A stretch of DNA of 64,000 nucleotides from Tuctoria greenei (GCA_036927565.1 JAYESD010000001.1:265247560-265311559), one strand, 5' to 3'; shown: positions 21,432 to 32,411, counted from the stretch's first letter. Program-made: numbers and translations. The notes: generated by a model from the sequence alone, not told the origin.

Positions 21432-23730
21432 AAAAGAAAAGAAAAAAAGGGACTACTCCGCCGGCCAGGCCGACGGCCCAGCCAGCGAGCGCCTCCCGCG
21501 CCCTAGCGCGAGCCGCCCGCCCGCGCGACACGCCCAGGCCCCACCCCGCACCGATGCCCCGCTCCCGCCCGCGACCCCGGGCGCTAGCCCCGACTGCCCG
21601 ACCGCGCCTGGCTCCCGCGCGTGCCCCGACCCCGCGCCGCGTTGACCTGCCCCGCGTGACCGACTCAGCGCGCGCCCGACGGCCCAACAGCCCGTGCCTG
21701 CACCGTGCCCGCCGGCTATATAAGGAGCGAAGTCCGTGTTTTCCCGACGCTAGAAAACTGCCGCCGCCAGGGGAAAAAAGGGGAGAAAAAAAGAGGGGAA
21801 GAAGAGGAAGAAAAAGAGGAGGGTGTCGTCGTTCGTCATCGCGTCACCGTCGTCGTGCCGCCGGAGGACCTTGCACATCTACTTCATCTACGCATTGTCC
21901 ACATCCCGCAATCATCGAAGCCATAACATCTACGGTAGGCCACGTTTCGATGAGAATTTTAGCGACCATATTGAACCTAATAGACGTAAATTGATCGGAG
22001 TCACACCGTCTTTTTATTTTCAGCAACATTAATCCCCGCTAAAACCCTCGTAAACTCATATGAACGCGTATGAAATAGTTGCATCTAATTAATAAACAAC
22101 CGTAGTAAATTAATTATTGAATTGTGCATGCATACATGTCATAGCATGTTGATTATTTTGTGTGCATCATATTGAATTGTATGTATTTTCTTGTATGTAT
22201 GATCACGCGTAGAGGAACGTGCTCAAGAGGCCGCATACGAGGATTTCGAAAATCAAGACTTTGAAACGCTTGAGCAACCCCATCCGTCGGAGCAAGGCAA
22301 GTGTCCTTGATCATATTGATCCCGTTTTATTAAATGTTTTGTTTGCGAACTTGCATGCTTGGGTCAATATGATGGGAAACCCATACGTAGGAGTTTACTA
22401 GCGTTGTTTGCCACCCCTTGTCGCCGGGATATACACGATGAGTCGGGTATGGGTATTTTTATTTTTGCACCGCATCGCTACATGGGTTATGGGTAACCTA
22501 AATAATGTGGTTTACAACTTTAATTATGACAACTTGGGATGGTAATAAGATGATGATTAATTTAGCAACCGGGGATTTAGGAGATCTAAGCAAGCATGGT
22601 TTTGTGAATGGGTTGGATGATATGGTTGTTTGCTTGCCTTAGATCTAAGGACCGGTTCATACGAGAATATGCCAGGTCAACAGTGCCACTACAAGGCCAA
22701 GTATGGGTGCGGCATAGTTGAATAACTAGGAGCACTGCTAGTATTGTATGGACCATTGGATGGTGCGGGGAATGGGAGTCGAGGAGGACTGCCCTGGGAT
22801 CCGCATGGCACACGAGGGGGCCTGTGGGTGGGAGAATGGAGATTCAAGCCTGCCGGTGAAACCTTAGTGGGCCCGTACATACTAGTAGTCCCTTTTGAAA
22901 GGCTATTTTGTGATCTCTTGGCCACACACCTACGGAAGTGTGAGACGGCATAATGGAGGTTTCTTAGTCACCGAAAGGTGATGAAATCACGAACGTGTGG
23001 GTAAAGTGGTACAACCTCTGTAGAGTGTTAAAAACTATCATGATAGCTGTGCTCCCGGTTAAGAGCACCTGGATGACCTACATGATTAGAATTTGACTTG
23101 GAATTTTGGGATGGTTGGTATGGTTTTGGGTTGTCACTTGAGTATTGTCGGTACATGAGAGATTATGAAATTGGCATATGGTATTAATTTTATGGTTGAC
23201 TGGTATTAATGGATTGCGATGATAAATGAGAACTGTTGGATTTATGGTATGATAATTACTTGGGTCATGAAGGGAAATAAATTCACATAGACATGATAGG
23301 CCGCTTTTACATGTTTATGAAATGTACTTTTCTGCAATTAGCCAGTTTATTCCAATCATTTGTTTAGCCACATGTCATCTATTTCCACACTTGCCGAGTA
23401 CGACACGTACTCACCCTTGCAATCCCCCCCCCCCCCCCAACAGCTACTGGAGACAATTGGGAGTACCCTGAGGATCACGCGGAGTACTAGGTTGCGTACC
23501 GCCGTCAATTGCCTGTGGAATGGAGTCGTGCTGCTTAGTTTATTTTCCGCTGCATTATTTAGAGTTTTGTCATTTGTGAACTATTGGATTATTGTAATAA
23601 AGTACTTATTTAATAGTTGAGACGTGGTTAAATTCTGTATATCGTTTGTGATGCAACCGTATATGTGTGATGAACTTCCTGGGCACACATATGCGTTACG
23701 CTTGGTTCATATTCGGAATCGGGTGTCACA
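21124..23730 (+). repeat. T1 5' LTR
   Basis: 2,607 bp. It has an AT-rich start with an AAAT microsatellite (about 21394-21432), then a GC-rich block (21460-21720) ending in a TATATAA box at 21717-21723 that probably begins R. A C-run near 23428 differs in length from the 3' LTR. It ends GGGTGTCACA. A reverse-oriented relative is T0's LTR. Confidence 0.93.
21717..21723 (+). promoter_or_regulatory. T1 LTR TATA box
   Basis: TATATAA within GGCTATATAAGGAGC, just after a GC-rich block. The 3' LTR has the same at 30407-30413. It is the likely core promoter of T1. Confidence 0.7.
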
Positions 23731-23733
23731 GAT

Positions 23734-23746
23734 TGGTATCAGAGCC
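23734..23746 (+). other. T1 primer-binding site (tRNA-iMet)
   Basis: TGGTATCAGAGCC starts three bases after the LTR end, complementary to the 3' end of plant initiator tRNA-Met. Confidence 0.9.
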
Positions 23747-24140
23747 GCGTTGACCGTAGGACGCAAGCCTAGGTAGAATGGACACTCTAGAGCACTTAGG
23801 AACACTCTTCTAATCTGCTATTTCGAAATTTTTTTTTGCTGTTCTGTTCCCTTATTTTCAGCCGCAAAAAGTATCGATCGCTGCTGCATTTTTGATAAAA
23901 ATTTTCAGAAGTGAGCAATATTAGGTGCTGCTGTTTTTGCTGCTTAAATTTTCGCGAAAAAAGTGTGTTTTGCTGCTGTTATGTGTGGGTTAAATTATTG
24001 TGTTGGCTGCTGCATTTTTCTCTCTATCTTTTCGTTCTTTTGGAACTGCTGCACCGCTCTTTTTCCGCCATTTTAGCTGCTGCAATTTTCAGATTTGTAT
24101 TCCGTTATTCTTTTCTCTAATGTATTCTCGTTTTCTGTAG
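23747..24140 (+). other. T1 leader with splice-acceptor-like end
   Basis: Noncoding, T-rich, with many CTGCTGC/GCTGCT motifs. It ends TTCTCGTTTTCTGTAG directly before the ATG at 24141, which resembles a 3' splice site. The first 60 bases match T0's leader; the rest does not. Confidence 0.6.
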
Positions 24141-25025
24141 ATGGCCCGCACCAAGACGACCCCCCGTAAGTCGACCGGTGGACTTGTGCCCCCGCGTAGG
24201 TTGGCCAGTCGCTCTCCGGCCATCGATCCCCGTCACCCCGTGGTGATCCATTCTGGCGGCAGGGCCGCAGGACGACTGCGACTTCGTCTCCAGGCCCTAC
24301 TCCGTGAGGCTGACTACCGTCACCACAGCCTCTCGCTCTCCTACTACACCATTGGAGTGCAGCGCCCCAACAGGAAGGAGTGGAGCTGCAAGATCTACAT
24401 CTTTTATGGTGATGAGTTGGTGAAGACCCACAGCAGTCCTGCTTGGAGGAGCTCCCGCCGATATGCGGAGCAGGATGCTAGCTGGGAAGCAGCCACCTTT
24501 TGGAGTCACGCCCGCCGTTTCCGTCTGGAGGACACGGTGCACGCCTTCGTTCCGCAGCGTCCCAGTGGCACTGCGGGCTTCGTCTCCAGGCACGTGGAGG
24601 GACCCCTGGACCTCCCGCAGTGTCGTCAGACTATTGACGACATGGCCCAGCTCAGTGCCCGACTTCAGAGGGCGCAGCAGGAGATTCAGGATGGACGTGA
24701 CCTCGCCCAGCGCCACGAGGAAGTGATCAGGAGGTATCGTCGGATCACCGACGAGGACCCAGACGACTATGCGTCCGACACCTCGATGTGGACCCAGACT
24801 CTCCAGACCGTCGCGACGGCCGGCGTGAGTCATCTTCTGAGGAGTCCTCTGACGAGGAGCCTTCCAGTGTGGCGTCTGCCGCACCACTACCGCCTGCTGC
24901 CTCACCACCACAGGACCCCGAGGACCCCGACGACGACGACGAGGACCCGGAGGAGTTCTCGCTTGACGACGAGTAGTCCTCGACCTATGCCACGACTCAA
25001 GGATAGGAACACCCCCATTAGTTAA
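24141..25025 (+). CDS. T1 extra ORF with histone H3 tail-like N-terminus
   Basis: An ORF of 294 codons between the primer-binding site and gag, on the element's sense strand. It starts MARTKTTPRKSTGG. Against the H3 tail ARTKQTARKSTGG, 11 of 13 positions are identical, including R2, K4, R8, K9, S10 and T11; Q5 and A7 are replaced by T and P. Residues 60-150 are Trp/Tyr/Arg-rich with no domain I recognise. Residues about 160-200 (AQLSARLQRAQQEIQDG, then RHEEVIRRYRR) look like a coiled coil. Near 24785 a one-base loss seems to have shifted the frame: the other frame (24788-24976) is strongly acidic (SSSEESSDEEPSS, then PEDPDDDDEDPEEFSLDDE) and fits the preceding DEDPDD, whereas the annotated end is Thr/Arg/Pro-rich. 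The ORF has no counterpart in T0. Function is unknown; a chromatin-related role is inference from the tail. Confidence 0.8.
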   Translation: MARTKTTPRKSTGGLVPPRRLASRSPAIDPRHPVVIHSGGRAAGRLRLRLQALLREADYRHHSLSLSYYTIGVQRPNRKEWSCKIYIFYGDELVKTHSSPAWRSSRRYAEQDASWEAATFWSHARRFRLEDTVHAFVPQRPSGTAGFVSRHVEGPLDLPQCRQTIDDMAQLSARLQRAQQEIQDGRDLAQRHEEVIRRYRRITDEDPDDYASDTSMWTQTLQTVATAGVSHLLRSPLTRSLPVWRLPHHYRLLPHHHRTPRTPTTTTRTRRSSRLTTSSPRPMPRLKDRNTPIS

Positions 25026-25283
25026 ATAAGAGCGACGTAGACGTACTTGTGTGACCTTGAGTTGTGCTACTTCCTTTATGATTTTTGTCAATTTCGTTTG
25101 GTGCTTGTTTGAGTGCTTGTGTGCTTAGTAGAGAGTTGTGGGATGCTTCAGCACTTGTCCACATCCTCATATAGGTCTATATTAATAAAGGATTGTTTAG
25201 TGTCACATACCTTGATGCATATAGTTGGGACGTTTCTTTCCAAATTCTAAATTCTTCTGTCTCCACCCTTCTTTCGCCAACAG
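24977..25283 (+). other. T1 spacer before gag
   Basis: It matches T0's leader from about 25085 on (CTTGTGTGCT, GGGATGCTT, ACATACCTTGATGCATATAG). It ends with the pyrimidine-rich CTCCACCCTTCTTTCGCCAACAG just before the gag ATG, again like a splice acceptor. Confidence 0.6.
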
Positions 25284-26396
25284 ATGGTGAGAACTCGTAA
25301 CCAGAGGGATGTCAACGATGAGGAGGAGCGCAATGAAGTACCTCAGAACAACCAGGGACATGCTCATGGAGCTATCAATATTGAACAACTGTTAGCTATG
25401 CAGAACCAACTCATGCAGACCATGATACAGACAATGGGACAGCTGCAAGCTGGCAATAACAATCAGCCTCATATACCGCCACCGCCACCACCCCAGCCAC
25501 ACCACAACCATTTGGGAGAGTTCATGAGGACCAGGCCGCCTACCTTTGCACAAGCCACAAACCCAATGGAAGCTGATGATTGGCTGAAGTCCATTGAGAA
25601 GAAACTTGCTATTGTCCAGTGCACTGATAGGGAGAAGGTTCTCTTTGCATCACATCAACTAGTTGGAGCAGCCGCTGACTGGTGGGAAGCTCTTTGCAAC
25701 GCTCATGATAATCAGGAGGCAATCACTTGGGCTGAGTTTAAGCATAGTTTCCGTTCCCACTATGTACCTGAAGGAGTTATGATACTGAGAAGACAAGATT
25801 TTGAAAATCTCAGGCAAGGAAGGATGAGCGTGAGTGAGTATCTCAACATATTCACTCAATTATCAAGATATGCTCCAGAAGACATCAACACTGATAGTAG
25901 GAAGCAGTATCTGTTTATGAGGGGTCTCAACAATGAAATTCAAGTCAAGTTGCTCAATACTGATTATCCAAACTTCCAAAAGCTGGTTGACAAGGCTATT
26001 GTGGTTGAGAACAAGATTCGTGAGATGGAGCAGGACAACAAGAGGAAGATGCCACATCATGGACCGCATCAAGGGAGCAATGTTCGCCCCCGCTATGCAC
26101 CACCTACTGCACCACACTACAACCCATCTGCTCCTGCATACCGCGCTGCTTATCCGCCCCGCCCAAATCAGCCACCGCAGCAACGCCCCGCCATGCAAGC
26201 GCCTCGCTATCTTGTGCCACCTGCGCCGCGTCCTAACATGGCGGCAAATGCTCAAAACCAGCTGCACCCAAACTTCCCTAATGCTACGGGCGGTAAGACA
26301 TGCTATGTGTGTGGAGAGCCCGAGCACTTTGCAAGTCAATGCCCCAGAAGAAACTATGGACCTATGAACAATGCACCAAGGCCAAATTACCCGTGA
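25284..26396 (+). CDS. T1 gag with zinc knuckle
   Basis: ATG at 25284 (MVRTRNQRDVNDEEE); the same start is seen in T0 (MVRTRNQRHANDEEE). It contains the retrotransposon gag domain (residues about 90-250: DDWLKSIEKKLAIVQC, WWEALCNAHDN, FENLRQGRMSVSEYLNIFTQLSRY), a Pro-rich linker, and a zinc knuckle CYVCGEPEHFASQC (residues about 340-353). It is the structural protein of the particle. The frame stops at TGA 26394-26396, where T0 has an Arg codon, so the stop is a CpG transition. The same frame continues past another TAG at 26430-26432 into protease. Confidence 0.9.
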   Translation: MVRTRNQRDVNDEEERNEVPQNNQGHAHGAINIEQLLAMQNQLMQTMIQTMGQLQAGNNNQPHIPPPPPPQPHHNHLGEFMRTRPPTFAQATNPMEADDWLKSIEKKLAIVQCTDREKVLFASHQLVGAAADWWEALCNAHDNQEAITWAEFKHSFRSHYVPEGVMILRRQDFENLRQGRMSVSEYLNIFTQLSRYAPEDINTDSRKQYLFMRGLNNEIQVKLLNTDYPNFQKLVDKAIVVENKIREMEQDNKRKMPHHGPHQGSNVRPRYAPPTAPHYNPSAPAYRAAYPPRPNQPPQQRPAMQAPRYLVPPAPRPNMAANAQNQLHPNFPNATGGKTCYVCGEPEHFASQCPRRNYGPMNNAPRPNYP

Positions 26397-29300
26397 CCAA
26401 ATGGAGGAGCACCACAAGGAAACCGTGGATAGCAGAATTTTGCTCGTGGCAATGTGAATCATGTCTCTACTGAGGAAGCCCAACAAGCTGATGACGTCGT
26501 GATTGGTATGTTTCTTGCCAACTCCAACCCCACGACTGTTTTATTTGATTCGGGAGCATCTCATTCATTCATCTCATCAAAGTATGTTGCCAAGTACAAT
26601 TTGCCTATATCTCATATGAAGCAAACTATGCTAGTAAGTTCTCCTGGCGGAGAGATGAGGACAAATATAGTATGTCCGAAAGTAAGCATTAAAATAAGGG
26701 GGGTAGACTTTCTCGCAAACCTCATAGTCTTGGACTCCCAAGGAATAGACATAATACTTGAAATGGACTGGTTGAGCAAGTATAATGGAGTCATTCAATG
26801 TGCCGAGAGGATTGTGCAGTTGACAAGTGAACATGGTACACGCATCGAAGTTGAGGCAGCCCAACCTGCAAGAGAGAAAGCGATGCTGAATCACGTGGAA
26901 GGAGTGACATTGGAAAGCATTCCGATCGTTCGCGAGTACCCGGATGTGTTTCCAGATGAGTTGCCAGGTATGCCACCTGATCGTGACATAGAATTCGCCA
27001 TTGAGTTGATACCCGGAACTGCACCTATAGCTAAGAGGCCGTATAGGATGCCTCCTAAAGAATTAGCAGAGCTCAAGAAGCAAATTCAAGAGCAGCTAGA
27101 GAAGGTTTTTATACGCCCAAGCTCATCCCCGTGGGGAGCCCCAGTGCTCTTCGTAGATAAGAAGGATGGAACCCAGAGGATGTGTGTGGACTATAGGTCT
27201 CTCAAAGAAGTGACAATTAGGAACAAGTACTCACTGCCCCGTATAGGGGATTTGTTCGACCAAATGAAGGGTGCCTGTATCTTCTCCAAGATCGACTTGC
27301 GGTCAGGATACTTCCAAATGAAGATTAGACCATCGGATATACCCAAGACAACATTTCGGACACGATATGGATCTTATGAGTACACCGTCATGTCATTTGG
27401 ATTGACGAACGCGCCTGCGTACTTTATGTATCTCATGAATAAGGTCTTCATGGAATATCTAGATAAGTTCGTTGTAGTGTTCATTGATGACATTATGATA
27501 TACTCGAGAAGCGAGGAAGAACATGAAGAACACTTGAAGCTTACATTGCAGAAGCTACGGGAACACCAATTGTATGCCAAGTTCAGTAAATGTCAATTCT
27601 GGTCACGGGAAGTTTCTGTCTTAGGCCATATTATTTCCGGAGGAGGAGTATCAGTTGACCCAGGGAAGGTGAGAGATGTGCTTAAGTGGGAACCGCTACA
27701 GAATGTTAAGGAAATTCGGAGTTTCCTTGGAATGGCTGGATATTACCGCCGATTCATCAAGGATTTCTCCAAAATAGCCAAGCCTATGACTGAATTACTC
27801 ATGAAAGGGAAGGCATTCCGATGGACTCAAGCTTGCCAGGATAGCTTTGAGGAGTTAAAGAAAAGGTTGACAACCGCGCTGGTGTTAGTATTGCCAGACG
27901 TGAGAAAGAGTTTTGATATATATTGTGATGCATCAAGACAAGGATTAGGATGTGTGCTCATGCAAGAAGGCCAAGTGGTAGCTTATGCATCGAGGCAACT
28001 AAAGAAACATGAGTTGAATTATCCTACACACGACCTTGAACTCGCAGCCTTGGTACACGCCTTGAAGATATGGAGACACTATGTTTTTGGTCATCGATGT
28101 GAGATTTATACGGATCACAAGAGTCTCAAGTACATATTTACGCAAACGGATCTGAATCTGAGGCAACGCCGATGGTTGGAGCTCATCAAGGATTATGATG
28201 TGGGGATCAACTATCACCCAGGGAAGGCCAATGTAGTGGCCGATGCTTTGAGCCGAAAAGGAGTAAGCCACCAACTCACTGTCCGGGAGCTGCCATCCGA
28301 GTTATGCAAGGAGTTTGAACGGTTGAACCTTGGATTCATAAATGAGATGGGAATGATGGAAGTCAACCCAACATTAGAGCAGGAAATACGGGAAGGACAG
28401 ACAAAGGACAAGGAAATACAGGAAATCAAGGAAAAGATCCAAGAAGGAAGAGAATTCAGATTTGATGAGGACGAACAAGGTACCTTATGGATTGGAAAGA
28501 GGATTGTGGTACCTAATGTTAGGCATATTCAGGAAACAATATTGAAGGAGGCACATGACTCACCTTACTCAATTCATCCTGGCTGTACGAAGATGTACAA
28601 GGACTTAAAGACATGCTATTGGTGGGCCAACATGAAAAAGGACATAGCCGAATATGTTGCACTTTGTGATGTGTGCCGACGAGTTAAAGCTGAACATCAA
28701 AGGCCAACCAAATTGTTACAACCATTAAAGATCCCGGAGTGGAAGTGGGAAGAGATTGGTATGGACTTTATAGTTGGATTACCGCGAACTCAGTCTGGCT
28801 ATGATTCAATATGGGTTATTGTGGATCGGTTGACAAAATCAGCTCACTTCATCCCTGTCAAGACCACATATACCACCGCAAAGCTAGCAGAATTGTATAT
28901 GGAGCATATTGTGTGTCGACACGGAGTACCGAAGAAGATAGTCTCGGATAGAGGTTCTCAGTTTACCTCCAGATTTTGGTAGAAATTGCATGAAGCAATG
29001 GGAACAAGGTTGAACTTCAGTTCGGCATATCACCCTCAAACAGATGGACAAACCGAGAGGACCAACCAAATTTTGGAAGACATGTTAAGAGCTTATGCAT
29101 TAAAGCATGGGAAAAGTTGGGATAAAAGTTTGTCGTATGTTGAATTCTCGTACAACAATAGCTACCAAGCAAGTATGAAAATGTCACCCTACGAAGCATT
29201 GTATGGAAGGAAGTGTAGGACTCCTTTGTTTTGGAATGAAACCGGAGAGAATCAAGTGTTTGGTCCCGACGTGCTACAAGATGCTGAAAGGCAAGTCCAA

Positions 29301-29846
29301 ATAATACGGGAAAACTTAAAGGCTGCCCAGTCTCGACAGAACGGTTATGCGGATAATAGGCAAAGGAGTCTGACTTTTGAAGTTGGAGATTTTGTATACC
29401 TCAAAGTGTCACCTATCAGAGGTCAGCGACGGTTTAATGTCAAAGGAAAGCTGACACCACGCTACATTGGACCATTCAAGATTTTGGACAAACGAGGAGA
29501 AATAGCATATCGACTTGAGCTGCCAGTGCTCTCTGATGTACACAGCGTGTTTCACATCTCTCAACTCAAGAAGTGTCTCAGGGTGCCGGAAGAACAAGTG
29601 CCGATGGACGAGTTGGAACTTCAGGAGGATTTGTCCTATGTCGAGCAACCTATCAAGATCTTGGACGTAAAGGAAAGAGTCACGAGAAATAAGAGGACCC
29701 GTTGGTGCAAAGTGCAATGAAAACACCATACGAAAGCCGAAGCTACGTGGGAACGTGAAGAAGACTTGAAGGCAGAATTCCCTCATCTTTTCTCCATGCT
29801 ATCGAATCTCGAGGGCGAGATTCACTTTAAGGGGGTAGGTTTGTAA
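26397..29846 (+). pseudogene. T1 protease-RT-RNase H-integrase-chromodomain, same frame, broken by stops
   Basis: It continues gag's frame. Protease [12 protein letters not shown] near 26547. [20 protein letters not shown], the catalytic FIDD box at about 27481-27492, and AKFSKCQFW. RNase [20 protein letters not shown] and YTDHKSLKY. Integrase: zinc-binding [17 protein letters not shown]...CDVCRR, then the core with [19 protein letters not shown] and YHPQTDGQTERTNQ (D, D, E). Then GPFKILDKRGEIAYRLELP, and a C-terminal chromodomain (IKILDVKERVTRNKRTRWCKV, then ATWEREEDLKAEFPHLF). Stops: TAG 26430-26432, TAG 28980-28982, TGA 29718-29720 (inside the chromodomain, where the family has Trp). The terminal TAA at 29844-29846 lies inside the 3' LTR. 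The stop-free stretch 26454-28982 is intact across protease, RT, RNase H and part of integrase. Confidence 0.92.
29828..29841 (+). other. T1 polypurine tract
   Basis: TAAGGGGGTAGGTT immediately precedes the 3' LTR at 29842. The G-run is the expected plus-strand primer region. Confidence 0.7.
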
Positions 29847-32411
29847 CACCCTGAATCTTTGCATCATGCATTGCATACATGTTCATGCATTAAATATTAA
29901 TAGAGTAAAAGAAAGATAATACAATATAAAACATACATGTACAAACATGTGTAGCAAAAGAAGAAAAAAAGGAAAATAAAAATATAAAACATGTATTAGG
30001 GAATAAATAATATATATAATAGTATATATATAATAAATAAAATAAATAATAAATATATAATAATAATAATATAAATATAAGAAAATAAATAAATAAATAA
30101 ATAACTAAATAAGAAAAAGAAAAAAAAGGACTGCTCCGCCGGCCAGGCCGACGGCCCAGCCAGCGAGCGCCTCCCGCGCGCGCCCCCACGCCCTAGCGCG
30201 AGCCGCCCACCCACGCGACACGTCTAGGCCCCACCCCGCACCGATGCCCCGCTCCCACCCGCGACCCCGGGCGCTAGCCCCGACCGCCCGACCGCGCCTG
30301 GCTCCCGCGCGTGCCCCGACCCCGCGCCGCGTTGACCTGCCCTGCGTGACCGACTCAGCGCGCGCCCGACGGCCCAACAACCCGTGCCTGCGCCGTGCCC
30401 GCCGGCTATATAAGGAGCGAAGTCCGTGTTTTCCCGACGCTAGAAAACTGCCGCCGCCAGGGGAAAAAAGGGGAGAAAAAAGGAGGGGAAGAAGAGGAAG
30501 AAAAAGAGGAGGGTGTCGTCGTTCGTCATCGCGTCGCCGTCGTCGTGCTGCCGGAGGACCTTGCACATCTACTTCGTCTACGCATCGTCCACATCCCGCG
30601 ATCATCGAAGCCATCACATCTACGGTAGGCCACGTTCCGATGCGAATTTTAGCGACCATATTGAACCTAATAGACGTAAATTGATCATAGTCGCACCGTC
30701 TTTTTATTTTCAGCAACATTAATCCCCGCTAAAACCCCCATAAACTCATATGAACGCATATGAACTAGTTGCATCTAATTAATAAACAACCGTAGTAAAT
30801 TAATTATTGAATTGTGCATGCATACATGTCATAGCATGTTGATTATTTTGTGTGCATCATATTGAATTGTATGTATTTTCTTGTATGTATGATCACGCGT
30901 AGAGGAACGTGCTCAAGAAGCCGCATACGAGGATTTCCAAAATCAAGACTTTGAAGCGCTTGAGCAACGCCATCCGTCGGAGCAAGGCAAATGTCCTTGA
31001 TCATATTGATCCCGTTTTATTAAATGTTTTGTTTGCGAACTTTCATGTTTGTGTCAATATGATGGGAAACCCATACATAGGAGTTTACTAGCATTGTTTG
31101 CCACCCCTTGTCGCCGGGATATACACGGTGAGTCGGGTATGGGTATTTTTATTTTTGCACCGCATCGCTACATGGGTTATGGGTAACTTAAATAATGTGG
31201 TTGACAAATTTAATTATGACAACTTGGGATGGTAATAAGATGATGATTAATTTAGCAACCGGGGATTTAGGAGATCTAAGGAAGCATGGTTTTGTGGATG
31301 GGTTGGATGATATGGTTGTTTGCTTGCATTAGATCTAAGGACCGGTTCATGCGAGAATATGCCAGGTCAACAGTGCCACCACAAGGCCAAGTATGGGTAC
31401 GGCATAGCTGAATAACTAGGAGCACTGCTAGTATTATATGGACCATTGGATGGTGCGGGGAATGGGAGTCGAGGAGGACTGCCCTGGGATCCGCATGGCA
31501 CACGAGGGGGCCCGTGGGTGGGAGAATGGAGATTCAAGCCTGCCGGTGAAACCTTAGTGGGCCCGTACATACTAGTAGTCCCTTTTGAAAGGCTATTTTG
31601 TGATCTCTTGGCCACACACCTACGGAAGTGTGAGACGGCATAATGGAGGTTTCCTAGTCACCGAAAGGTGATGAAATCACGAACGTGTGGGTAAAGTGGT
31701 ACAACCTCTGCAGAGTGTTAAAAACTATCATGATGGGTGTGCTCCCGGTTAAGAGCACCTGGATGACCTACATGATTAGAATTGGACTTGGAATTTTGGG
31801 ATGGTTGGTATGGTTTTGGGTTGTCACTTGAGTATTGTCGGTACATGAGAGATTATGAAATTGGCATATGGTATGAATTTTATGGTTGACTGATATTAAT
31901 GGATTGCGATGATAAATGAGAACTGTTGGATTCATGGTATGATAATTACTTGGGTCATGAAGGGAAATAAAATCACATAGACATGATAGGCCGCTTTTAC
32001 ATGTTTATGAAATGTACTTTTCTGCAATTATCCAGTTTATTCCAATCATTTGTTTAGCCACATGTCATCTATTTCCACACTTGCTGAGTACGACACGTAC
32101 TCATCCTTGCAATCCCCCCAACAGCTACTGGAGACAATTGGGAGTACCCTGAGGATCACGCGGAGTACTAGGTTGCGTACCACCGTCAATTGCCTATGGA
32201 GTGGAGTCGTGCTGCTTAGTTTATTTTCCGCTGCATTATTTAGAGTTTTGTCATTTGTGAACTATTGGATTATTGTAATAAAGTACTTATTTAATAGTTG
32301 AGACGTGGTTAAATTTTGTATATCGTTTGTGATGCAACCGTATATGTGTGATGAACTTCCTGGGCACACATATGCGTTACGCTTGGTTCATATTTGGAAC
32401 CGGGTGTCACA
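29842..32411 (+). repeat. T1 3' LTR
   Basis: 2,570 bp, the same as 21124-23730 apart from scattered transitions and small indels (shorter AT microsatellite, shorter C-run near 32114). Followed by CTGTG, then R1's RT sequence. Confidence 0.93.

Larger units (their letters stand above)
21124..32411 (+). mobile_element. T1: full-length Tekay/Del-like chromovirus with an extra 5' ORF
   Basis: Long LTRs (21124-23730 and 29842-32411, TGTAACACCC...GGTGTCACA), iMet primer-binding site, extra ORF, gag-protease-RT-RNase H-integrase-chromodomain in one frame broken by four stops, and a polypurine tract before the 3' LTR. The 5-bp target is CTATG on the left (21119-21123) and CTGTG on the right (32412-32416), one substitution apart. 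R1 sequence resumes on both sides. The LTRs are a few per cent diverged by eye, mostly transitions. Pol order, iMet primer and C-terminal chromodomain place it among Tekay/Del chromoviruses. Confidence 0.93.

Noticed and set aside
21172..21687. 171-codon minus ORF in T1 LTR (and its copy near 30105-30719)
   Set aside because: It runs through an AT microsatellite and GC-rich LTR DNA with low-complexity product; a shadow of LTR composition.
24141..24200. A real histone H3 gene or pseudogene
   Set aside because: Only the tail matches; no histone-fold sequence follows, and the ORF sits between primer-binding site and gag of an LTR element.
24297..25091. 264-codon minus ORF overlapping the H3-like ORF
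   Set aside because: Arg/Gly/Pro-rich mirror of a GC-rich coding frame on +; no domain, and the + frame has the clear H3-like start.
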